The position numbers and the translations under genes are program-made. A stretch of DNA of 64,000 bases from Okeania sp. SIO1I7 (GTDB taxonomy: Bacteria > Cyanobacteriota > Cyanobacteriia > Cyanobacteriales > Microcoleaceae): positions 440,619-504,618 of the forward strand of contig JAAHGF010000003.1 of the NCBI GenBank assembly GCA_010672585.1, read 5' to 3'. Shown one piece after another: positions 56,881-64,000 of this stretch. Position 1 is the stretch's first letter; the number at the start of each line of letters is the position of its first letter. A model generated the notes under the pieces. It saw nothing but the letters and a program-made list of their open reading frames with translations, was not told where the DNA came from and made no database searches.

Positions 56881-57449
56881 AGAAAGTGGGGCGCAACTTT
56901 TTCCGGGAGCTTGACACGGTAAGGTCAGAGGTAAAGTATGATATAGTCAATTTCAGAGATGAAGCTAACGAAATCAAGAACTCATTGACCAACGCTGAGA
57001 ACTTTTTATTTACCTTTGAGTTAAAGACCCTTGTTGTCGCTAAAGACTTAAGAAGTTTAAAAGAAATGGCAGTCATTGAGATTGACGATGCTCAATATGA
57101 GTATATCAGACAAGCTACGATCGCTAATCACCTTAGAAGATTTAATGATACCAACGGTTACGCCATCGCCGTAAATTTTTGGCATTTCAGGTACAATGGC
57201 AGCTCTAAAGATTTCGCTCGCAAACCTTATTCTCGTGTCTTGTGGGGATACAAGGGTCAGATTGACTATCAACCTATCTTTGTCCCCTATCTGTCAGACA
57301 CTCCTTCCTACTATTTTGGGGAAGGTGGTGGTATCGCGGTCAGTTTCGAGACAGAATTAGGGGAGAATGACTACGTTTACATCCATGGTAGCTATGAATG
57401 CGCCGTTTCTTACGACAGTATAGAGCAGAAACTTCTGCACGGTTTTTGA
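56877..57449 (+). CDS. Island protein of unknown function, 190 aa
   Basis: A 190-aa protein from the GTG at 56877, which overlaps the previous stop as GTGA; a frame upstream to 56859 exists. The first 65 residues are helical (coiled-coil-like, ELDTVRSEVKYDIVNFRDEA). The rest is beta-rich and aromatic (VNFWHFRYNGSS, FGEGGGIAVSFE). No motif is recognised. It probably pairs with the 320-aa product. Confidence 0.55.
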   Translation: MKKVGRNFFRELDTVRSEVKYDIVNFRDEANEIKNSLTNAENFLFTFELKTLVVAKDLRSLKEMAVIEIDDAQYEYIRQATIANHLRRFNDTNGYAIAVNFWHFRYNGSSKDFARKPYSRVLWGYKGQIDYQPIFVPYLSDTPSYYFGEGGGIAVSFETELGENDYVYIHGSYECAVSYDSIEQKLLHGF

Positions 57450-57463
57450 CAACCGTCGTGCGG
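57438..57463 (+). terminator. Hairpin across the stop codon of the 190-aa gene
   Basis: GCACGGTT pairs with AACCGTCGTGC (one bulged base) around the TGA, followed by GGGAGG. No T-run, so attenuation or transcript-end protection is as likely as termination. The downstream gap (57464-57628) carries GGAGG before the next ATG. Confidence 0.35.
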
Positions 57464-57628
57464 GAGGTTCTATGTAATTAAAACGCGGATGAAATGCTCT
57501 GATTTTTTTTTCTTTTTAAGGAAGAACTGCGGAGGGTAGAGGAGATGAGAGCAGGCTTTCATATTGTTTGTAATTATTATTTTTGAAATCAGTTATTAAC
57601 ATTAATAAGGAGGACACTTCAGTCACAA

Positions 57629-59203
57629 ATGGCAAAAACAGCAATCCGTCCCGATATTGACGATGGAGGTCTTGGATTTGACTTAGGCATCGGCCCTTTT
57701 GGCATTTCTTATAATTCGCGCGACGGTGGAACTTTCGGCGTTGATGCTGGCATCATTGGCATTGAATACAATGCTCAAGGGGGAGGTGAGCTAGAGTACT
57801 TTGGCGGCCTGTACAGCTTTGAATATGAGCGAGTAGGATGCACTTTGGTTGAGAGGGGATTCATCGGAGGTGTACACGTCACGACTGACATCAGAAAAGT
57901 TCCTAACTGCGATGACGAACAAGAAAAAAAATCAGAAAAAGACACATCTTCTCAAGAGCATCCAGAAAAAGATGATTCTGGCGTTATCTCAGAAGACTTG
58001 ATAGACTTTCCAAGTCAGCCCAATAAGAGATTTGTAGTACACTTTGAGTATATTTCCGACCTTTATGTAAGGAAAAAAAACGAAAATGGCAGGGAAGTTT
58101 GCGGTTCAGGATGGGTCTTCGTGAGAGAGCAAAGAGGCTCGGAATTCACACTTACATACATAGGAGAACCTCACTTTTATGTATTAAAAGTGGCGCAGAC
58201 CATTCAAGTTAAGACGGAATGGCAACGACCATCAGGTCATCCCGTTGTGCGGTGTCTAGAAGTAGGAGAGACATACAACGTGACCGGGTGGTCTGTCTTT
58301 GAGAAAGAGACGAACAGGCAGATGTATGGAGGTTTTGCCGTTGACAACACATTAGATTATCCTAGACAAGACGTTCCCGGTGCTCCGACCAGTCCAGTTG
58401 ATTTTTCTATCCGGAATGACAGAGTTAGCACAAGGGCTACAGTAAATCTGCGATTAAAGATCACAGTCAATGATAAACCTCTGAGCAAACATTGGAACGA
58501 TGTCCCACCAAACAAACCACCGACGAGGATAGACATGGATAAAGAATGTTGTAAAAGCATGAAAAGAATAGAGCAAGCACTAGGAGTAGAACGCTTGCTC
58601 AAAGACAAGTTTTATGTCCCTAACGAATTGATGATTCCTGGCAGCGAAGGGGGGGAGTACGCTGAGGATTATATGGGAATCTACTCGCGAATGATATCAG
58701 TTATCAATCAAGCTGGCTTTAGCCCGTTTCGGGTTGAGCTGCCAACGCCTGCTGATTTCCCAGAGGGTGAAGAAAAGCCGGGGCTTAGTTATCCTAGTCA
58801 GCAGGCAGCATTGCAAGCAATAATGAGTTTCCTTGTCGAAAACAAGATCGAGCAGCGACGACAGTCTATTTTACAACTGAGACTAGCCAGGATGGCAGGC
58901 AGGATGTATCTAACCATTGGTAAATTATGGTATCGAGTGACTGCTATCTTAGATGGATTAGGTATTCCTACTAGGCGCAAGCGGGCACGAGAAACGCTAG
59001 AATTTAATTTATTAGAAAGCAAGAAAAAACCGCAAGGTTTTAAAGAGAGCAGTGATGAACTGCCAGATTTCAAAGAGACGGAAGATGAGTTGATTGATGA
59101 TTTCCTTCAAAATAGCGTACACGAGTTTACAGTTGATATATTCAAAGAAGGCGAAAAAGATATTCGTCGCTGGTTGATTTATTTGTTGAGCAAGAAAGGT
59201 TAA
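57629..59203 (+). CDS. Large island protein, 524 aa, Gly-rich beta repeat at N terminus
   Basis: A 524-aa protein. Residues about 13-70 form glycine-rich strands (GLGFDLGIGPFGISYNSRDG, then GTFGVDAGIIGIEYN), a parallel-sheet-like repeat with period about 20. A Lys/Glu/Ser linker (about 95-125) leads to a beta domain (about 130-290), followed by a helical C-terminal half (about 300-524) that is highly charged at the end. No known family. The architecture would suit a tail-spike, adhesin or portal-like assembly protein, but none is demonstrated. A strong ribosome site (AAGGAGG) precedes it. Confidence 0.65.
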   Translation: MAKTAIRPDIDDGGLGFDLGIGPFGISYNSRDGGTFGVDAGIIGIEYNAQGGGELEYFGGLYSFEYERVGCTLVERGFIGGVHVTTDIRKVPNCDDEQEKKSEKDTSSQEHPEKDDSGVISEDLIDFPSQPNKRFVVHFEYISDLYVRKKNENGREVCGSGWVFVREQRGSEFTLTYIGEPHFYVLKVAQTIQVKTEWQRPSGHPVVRCLEVGETYNVTGWSVFEKETNRQMYGGFAVDNTLDYPRQDVPGAPTSPVDFSIRNDRVSTRATVNLRLKITVNDKPLSKHWNDVPPNKPPTRIDMDKECCKSMKRIEQALGVERLLKDKFYVPNELMIPGSEGGEYAEDYMGIYSRMISVINQAGFSPFRVELPTPADFPEGEEKPGLSYPSQQAALQAIMSFLVENKIEQRRQSILQLRLARMAGRMYLTIGKLWYRVTAILDGLGIPTRRKRARETLEFNLLESKKKPQGFKESSDELPDFKETEDELIDDFLQNSVHEFTVDIFKEGEKDIRRWLIYLLSKKG

Positions 59204-59205
59204 TC

Positions 59206-60423
59206 ATGGCATCTCCAAGGAAAACAGGTCGTATATTTGGAAAAGTTTTTGAGGCGATAGAGCGAGATTTGTCGCCTAACGTTTTACCAGCCAATAGACA
59301 GGGGAAGAAGAGAAAAATTACTGCGGAAGAGTTGATTAACGCTGAGACTCACGACGTGTTGAGAGTGCAGTTACGAGGCGGGATTGAGGTTACTTTGGCA
59401 GGCAGTGAGGAAAGTTTAATCTCTCAGCTATCTTTGGTGTCTGCTATTGAGCAAATTGTAAGCCGTGGCAGTAATTTGGTTGAGTTTGAGGATTGGTTTA
59501 AAGGTTGGCAAGAGGGATGGCCAAGCTTGATTAATAGTCGGGGGACTGCTGCTAGTTTGAAGACTAATCATCCGATTCGTGACCGCATCAATTCCGACGA
59601 AACTACAACCCCTGGTTGGCGAGTTGATGTAGGTGCTCGCCCGCAGTATATTGAAAAATTTCATCCTACCCAAGAGTTAAATTACCGGGTGATTGAATAT
59701 TTCCCATCGAGAAATTCTCCTTTGAAGTCGAAAATGTTTTCTGGCAGTGATGCTGAGATTATTCAGCAGATTGTTAGTTATGAGGAGAAATCTGTCGAGG
59801 CGGGAGAGGTTGGAAGAAGTTTTGTTAGTTATCCCAAGGTCAAAGGTCAGCCAATCATCAAAATTCACTTTGAAGAAAAGCCAGAAGACGTTGAGCCTGG
59901 TTTTGAACCAGTCAGAGGCCGAATCAGCTTCAGGATTGTTACCAAGTCAGATCACCCTGAGTCACCTCTACCTAAGTTGACTTGGTCTGACTTGAGAACT
60001 TATGCTGCTAAGATTTGGCAGGAGTTTGGGGGACCTGTTCCTTTTCACTATCGTAAGGGGAGAGAGTCTGCTAGTTATAAAGACAAGCTAAATGGCATCG
60101 AGTCTTGGCAGACTGTTTTTTCTGACAGTGATGCCATTGAACTTTATCAGCGATTATGCGCGGTAGCTGGAGTTAATTTCAAACTCAAATATTTTAATGG
60201 AGGAAAGAACGGCGCGCCATCTGAGGCTTATCCTGCGATTCCAAAAGACATAATAGTACTAGGTCAAACGATTAAAAGCAAAAGGCATCGACCTGTTGCC
60301 ACGGTTTGGTTTGATTATGCTTCCATCAAGCTCCCGCTTCTCAAGGGGGATATAAATTTAGTTAACGCCGGAGGGGTTCAGTTGAACGAGGGACAAAGCT
60401 TGGATGATGGAGATATTGATTAG
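59206..60423 (+). CDS. Island protein of unknown function, 405 aa
   Basis: A 405-aa soluble protein, 2 bp after the 524-aa gene and so co-translated. The head is basic (SPRKTGRIFGKVFEAIERDL); the rest is mixed alpha/beta with repeated Ser/Arg/Glu regions and an acidic C terminus (GQSLDDGDID). No motif is recognised. Size and position next to the 524-aa product suggest a partner in the same particle or complex, inferred only. Confidence 0.65.
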   Translation: MASPRKTGRIFGKVFEAIERDLSPNVLPANRQGKKRKITAEELINAETHDVLRVQLRGGIEVTLAGSEESLISQLSLVSAIEQIVSRGSNLVEFEDWFKGWQEGWPSLINSRGTAASLKTNHPIRDRINSDETTTPGWRVDVGARPQYIEKFHPTQELNYRVIEYFPSRNSPLKSKMFSGSDAEIIQQIVSYEEKSVEAGEVGRSFVSYPKVKGQPIIKIHFEEKPEDVEPGFEPVRGRISFRIVTKSDHPESPLPKLTWSDLRTYAAKIWQEFGGPVPFHYRKGRESASYKDKLNGIESWQTVFSDSDAIELYQRLCAVAGVNFKLKYFNGGKNGAPSEAYPAIPKDIIVLGQTIKSKRHRPVATVWFDYASIKLPLLKGDINLVNAGGVQLNEGQSLDDGDID

Positions 60424-60624
60424 TCTGAGCTATTTAGTCTTAGTGATTTTTACTTAGTCAGTTTATAAACTTTTATAGTTTGCCTAACTTAGACTAACTT
60501 ATATTGACTGAGGTTGACTTTGGGTGAACTGCACCTCAAAACCCTATGGGTTTTCAGAAAAACTGAACCGCTTAATTTTGACGCTAAACTAGAGGTATTG
60601 ATTCATTTTAAGAAAAAATAAAGT
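60424..60624. promoter_or_regulatory. Island spacer with AAAACCC/GGGTTTT hairpin
   Basis: 200 bp between the 405-aa and 230-aa genes. A hairpin CAAAACCC-TAT-GGGTTTT (60536-60553) may end the upstream transcript; TTGACTTTG (about 60509) and later AT-rich sequence could form a promoter for the last two genes. TTAGTCT/ACTTAGT repeats occur at 60434-60460. Confidence 0.4.
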
Positions 60625-61317
60625 ATGGCTCGTAAAAAAAGAAATCGTCTGAATAAAAAAACTCTGACATCTGCTGAAATTGACATCTACGCAGATTATT
60701 TGAAGGGTAATAGAAAACATTCTGTGCCTCGAAAGCTTTCTCCCGAAAAGCAGGAGAGGAAGGGAGGTGGCGTTTATCCTTTCGGTCTTTCTCCTGCTGC
60801 CACTCCAGGACCTGCTGATCGTTTGAAAGTTACTGCAACAGTAGGAGCACTTGACTTGCTGTCCAGGTTTTCTTCTATTAACTATGCAAAACTAGGAATT
60901 ACAACGACTTTGAGCGATGTGACGGGTACGGTTCCTACTGGAAAAGCTTTTGCTCCAGCTCTCTGGATTCCTACGCTAGGGCCAGCAGAGCTTGTGTACT
61001 CAAGTGGTACATCCGCTTTCACTGGAAGGAATACGCGTTCAGCTAACACTAGAAGTGGAAGCATTCCGTTTGGAAGGAACACGGGAGCAAATATTAATGA
61101 CGCTAAAACAGGCGATGCTGTTGCGAGTATTGCTGCGTGCGACGAGGAAGACATGAGGACCAGCCTTGAGAATATGGCTGCTGCTGACGCTTCAGGAGGC
61201 TTGGAGGGTGGAGACCAATATGTGACAAAAACTTTCTTGCCAGAGGAATTCTATCAAATTTCTCAAGACGTGACCGCTGAGATTGGTGATTATGCACCAG
61301 CAGCTCCTGTTTACTAG
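60625..61317 (+). CDS. Island protein, 230 aa, with basic head and Ala/Thr/Gly-rich body
   Basis: A 230-aa protein. The first 45 residues are basic (ARKKRNRLNKKTLTSAEIDI), and the rest is rich in Ala, Thr, Gly and Ser with predicted beta strands (YAKLGITTTLSDVTGTVPTG) and an acidic C terminus. A basic arm before a beta body is typical of small coat proteins, yet also of many others; no capsid family is recognised. It has its own upstream region. Confidence 0.6.
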   Translation: MARKKRNRLNKKTLTSAEIDIYADYLKGNRKHSVPRKLSPEKQERKGGGVYPFGLSPAATPGPADRLKVTATVGALDLLSRFSSINYAKLGITTTLSDVTGTVPTGKAFAPALWIPTLGPAELVYSSGTSAFTGRNTRSANTRSGSIPFGRNTGANINDAKTGDAVASIAACDEEDMRTSLENMAAADASGGLEGGDQYVTKTFLPEEFYQISQDVTAEIGDYAPAAPVY

Positions 61318-61326
61318 ACTTTTAAT

Positions 61327-61719
61327 ATGAAAATTCTTGACCCATTTGCTCGTCAAGAAGTAGGAAGCTGCTTTTATTTGCAGATTCCTCAATGGGACGA
61401 GGACTTGAACAAACAAATGTTTGCTGCTCACTTCGTAGTAGAGAAGGCTACTCAACAGTTTTTGAATGGCGAGGTTAATGCACTGGATTTTTGCGATTTA
61501 GTAGAAGAAGTTATTGATGATATGGATGGGTATTTGGAGGAGGTAAATAGTAATGTTGAACGTATGCTTCAGGGTGAAAGTTTCTTGGAATTAATATCTA
61601 TATTTAGACGCTTAAGCAAGGATTATGAGGTGTATTCAGATGTGAGTGAAGCCATGATTTATGGCTCTCTAATTCACCTTATGGTTAGGCGACTGGCCAA
61701 TTTAATATTTACTTTATAA
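61327..61719 (+). CDS. Island protein of unknown function, 130 aa
   Basis: A 130-aa acidic, all-helical protein, 9 bp after the 230-aa gene. It contains QQFLNGEVNALDFCDLVEEV and a leucine-rich C terminus. It looks like a small helical adaptor. This is the last island gene; host-type repeats return from about 61780. No family is recognised. Confidence 0.6.
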   Translation: MKILDPFARQEVGSCFYLQIPQWDEDLNKQMFAAHFVVEKATQQFLNGEVNALDFCDLVEEVIDDMDGYLEEVNSNVERMLQGESFLELISIFRRLSKDYEVYSDVSEAMIYGSLIHLMVRRLANLIFTL

Positions 61720-62194
61720 ATCAGCTCTTAGGATGTATGAAAAAATAATGTAATCAGTCAGCACTTCCCTGTGGGATGCTACGCAAACAGCAAATAATGA
61801 ATAATTCCTTCTCAGATTGAAGGAGTGTACCATTGAAGAAGTGTACCTTGGCAATAACTTTTAATTCTCTCTCAATTTTTCAATTACTTTGACTTTTCCT
61901 ACTCTCATAAATAGCTGATAGCTGATAGCTGATGGCTGAATGCTTACAAAATAATAGCTAAGAAAGTGATGTATTTAAAGGTAATATATCAGTTCAAAAT
62001 ATATAATTAATTGTGTGTATAACAGTCGAAGGAAAGGTGTTTGACAGTTCAAAAGTTTAAAACTCAGACAATGTAAGACTTTTCCTTCTTCCTTCTTCCT
62101 TCTTCCTTCTTCCTTCTGCTATAAATTGTGGAAAAAGTATGCACCGATACTGAAAATTTTTACTCAGGAGTATTACAAAGATTTACTCAAAAGA
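61720..62194. repeat. Host-type repeat spacer at the island's right edge
   Basis: The dispersed repeat CCTGTGGGATGCTACGCAAAC (about 61768) and TAACTTTTAATTCT..CTCAAT (about 61855, shared with 16000) are followed by TAGCTGA heptamers (61915-61938) and a CTTCCTT array (about 62082-62121) with its usual flanks AAACTCAGACAA and CTTCTGCTATA. No gene was seen. Confidence 0.75.
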
Positions 62195-64000
62195 ATGAGA
62201 AATGATCGAGTTAACCAAAATCATCAGAAATGGCTACATCTAATATTGCTATGTAGTTGGATACTTCTAGGTATTGCCCTGCGTTGGACAAACTTAGCTG
62301 AAAAATCTGCCTCATCTATCGAAATTGCTACATTGGGTTATAGTCTAGGTCATAGCTTTTTTGACCTACCTTTAGATCGAGTTATTAGTCTAGACCAATT
62401 GCTGTCACCCTTACAATTTGAGTCAACTTCTACTCCTACCGATGTTATTCATCATCTACTGGGTGAAGATAATCATCCTCCACTCTACTTTGTACTAAAT
62501 CATCTGTGGTTTAACTTATTCAGCACTGACGGAGAATTGGTTTCTCTGTGGGTGGGGCGATCGCTCAGTGCTATTTTTGGTGTAATTGCTATTCCGGCAA
62601 TTTTTGCCTTGGGTTGCTTGGCGTTTTCTCCATTAATAGGTCATATAGCAGCAGCATTAATGGCAATTTCTCCTTATGGGATATACCTGGCCCAAGAATC
62701 TCGTCATTACACTTTAACTATTTTATGGATTATTGCTTCTGTAACTTGTTTAACAGCAATAATGCCTTATCTTCAAAAACGCAAGATATTTCCGATATGG
62801 CTGGGGAGTCTTTGGGTTATAATTAATAGTTTGGGAATTTCTACTCACTATTTTTTTGCCTTGGCGTTGACTGCGGAGGGGTTAGTTATTGGTTGGTTTT
62901 GGTTGAGAGATATTCAAAACCTATTTCAACGTTATTGGTGGCGAGTTTATTTGGTTGCTCTGGGAACGTTGATTAGTGGTTTGGTTTGGTGGCCTATTGT
63001 AGGTGGTATTGGCAATAGTCAACTTACTGACTGGATATCAACTAGCTTTGAGGTTGATGAAATTTGGTATCCTATCCCTCGTTTATTGGGTTGGGTATTG
63101 ACAATGGTATGGCTTTTGCCCATTGAAGGGACAAGTTTATTTGTGACTATTTTGTCTGGAGTGACACTTTTGATTATGTTGGTTTGGGTTGCTCCTGGTT
63201 TATTGCGAGGTGGGAAAGCACAAATAAATGATATTGATAACCGTTTTTCTTTTCAGGTTTTTCTCGGTTTTTTTGTAGGAGCGATCGCTTTATTTTTGCT
63301 TATTATTTACGGTATGGGTAAAGATTTATCTCTTGCTGCTCGTTATCATTTTGTTTATTTTCCTATTGTCATTATTTTATTAGCTGCAATATTGGGAAAG
63401 TGTTGGGATAATTTGGAAAATCAGGCAGAGGGGGAAAATGTTTTTTCTGGGAAAGAGAAAGGTTTTCAATTTTTCCAGTTAAGAGATTTTTTACAGAGGT
63501 TGGGAAGTGGGAAAATCAAAGGGGAAAGGGCAACGAAAAAAGATTTAATTTCGGCAAATTTAAAACTGATTAATAAAAGAGTTGTGGTTGTTGTTTTGTT
63601 AATGGGTTTATGCGGTGGGTTAACGGTGGTTAGTAATTATGGCTATCAAAAGTCACGCCGTGCAGACTTTCTAGTTGAGGAAATTAAAAGACAGTCTAAA
63701 AATCCGTCTTTAATTGCTACAACTTATCAAACTCATGCTGAAATTCGGGCTTTAATTGCACTTGGTATGGAATTTAAACGTCAAGAAGAGAAAATCAATA
63801 TCTCTGACTTTTTTCAACCTCAATTTTTATTAATAAAAAGACAACAAGAGCAAAGATTAACTTCTGATTCAGCTTTAGCTAAATTCCTTTCTCAAACACC
63901 ACGACCTCTAGATTTATGGGCAGTTAATTTGAAAGTAGAGGGAAGCGATTTAGAAACTTTCAATTGTCGGAAATATTCTAATTCTCTACCTAAAATTAAT
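62195..64000 (+). CDS. Membrane glycosyltransferase (GT39/ArnT-like), truncated by window end
   Basis: At least 602 aa; the frame is open to the last base. A polytopic membrane protein with an N-terminal helix (LHLILLCSWILLGIALRW), then ATLGYSLGHSFFDLP and EDNHPPLYFVLNHLWF. The pattern of an acidic residue after the first helix and H-P-P-L-Y is typical of polyprenyl-phosphate-sugar-dependent glycosyltransferases (PMT/ArnT/GT39 type). About ten helices follow, then a soluble C-terminal part. Likely transfers a sugar outside the membrane to a lipid, glycan or protein. Start ATG 62195; the 3' end lies beyond the window. Confidence 0.75.
   Translation, partial: MRNDRVNQNHQKWLHLILLCSWILLGIALRWTNLAEKSASSIEIATLGYSLGHSFFDLPLDRVISLDQLLSPLQFESTSTPTDVIHHLLGEDNHPPLYFVLNHLWFNLFSTDGELVSLWVGRSLSAIFGVIAIPAIFALGCLAFSPLIGHIAAALMAISPYGIYLAQESRHYTLTILWIIASVTCLTAIMPYLQKRKIFPIWLGSLWVIINSLGISTHYFFALALTAEGLVIGWFWLRDIQNLFQRYWWRVYLVALGTLISGLVWWPIVGGIGNSQLTDWISTSFEVDEIWYPIPRLLGWVLTMVWLLPIEGTSLFVTILSGVTLLIMLVWVAPGLLRGGKAQINDIDNRFSFQVFLGFFVGAIALFLLIIYGMGKDLSLAARYHFVYFPIVIILLAAILGKCWDNLENQAEGENVFSGKEKGFQFFQLRDFLQRLGSGKIKGERATKKDLISANLKLINKRVVVVVLLMGLCGGLTVVSNYGYQKSRRADFLVEEIKRQSKNPSLIATTYQTHAEIRALIALGMEFKRQEEKINISDFFQPQFLLIKRQQEQRLTSDSALAKFLSQTPRPLDLWAVNLKVEGSDLETFNCRKYSNSLPKIN

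Noticed and set aside
51183..61719. Tectivirus-like or other double-jelly-roll virus
   Set aside because: Island size would fit, but no packaging ATPase with Walker motifs and no recognisable capsid protein could be found by reading.

Overview
The window looks like the chromosome of a filamentous, non-pico cyanobacterium (Oscillatoriales-like). The evidence is AT-rich DNA with many GCGATCGC-type (HIP1) octamers, a bicA-type bicarbonate transporter, a Ser/Thr kinase fused to a formylglycine-generating-enzyme-like domain, a STAND NTPase with WD40 repeats, partner-switch phosphatases, and abundant short heptanucleotide tandem repeats between genes. No rRNA, CRISPR array or convincing tRNA was seen; tRNAs cannot be excluded without a covariance search.

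Layout. 1-12.6 kb: a Crp/Fnr regulator, an AraC regulator, a HAMP-SpoIIE phosphatase, a small NfeD-like protein, two paralogous CPA2 antiporters with UspA tails, and a kinase-FGE fusion. 12.6-16 kb: a repeat field (five copies of a roughly 150-bp element, a MITE with a near-empty sister site, a partial gene duplication) around one unknown gene. 16-28 kb: a 1221-aa NB-ARC/WD40 protein, a plant pathogen-related-protein homologue, rbgA, bicA, uspA and pgk, separated by repeat-rich spacers with IS200/IS605 remnants. 28-34.6 kb: a cluster of miniature elements, a tiny PEP-CTERM protein and a 1492-aa multidomain surface or secreted protein with a candidate thioester domain. 34.6-43.5 kb: a dead IS1 element, two paralogous exported proteins, a response-regulator phosphatase facing an anti-sigma kinase, a DUF1350 hydrolase, a dead tnpB and queC.

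43.8-61.7 kb is an accessory island whose genes are mostly unrecognisable, tightly packed and nearly free of the host repeats. It holds an IS110/IS621-like DEDD recombinase with a partner HTH protein and a structured noncoding leader. It also has a leftward block of small genes, a ribbon-helix-helix regulator with repeated operators and a possible -1 frameshift site, and a one-domain tyrosine recombinase. A leftward cassette contains a candidate peptidoglycan-active enzyme and a 57-aa membrane protein. A rightward cassette of ten genes (54.3-61.7 kb) may be virion- or particle-related, but no terminase, portal, packaging ATPase or capsid protein is recognisable. The island is therefore either a novel phage-like or satellite element or a decayed one.

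How the genes fit together. The host part is dominated by signalling (partner switching, kinase, STAND), inorganic carbon and ion transport, and housekeeping (pgk, queC, rbgA). The island seems to be a self-contained mobile unit with its own regulator and two recombinases of unrelated chemistry. The window ends inside a membrane glycosyltransferase.
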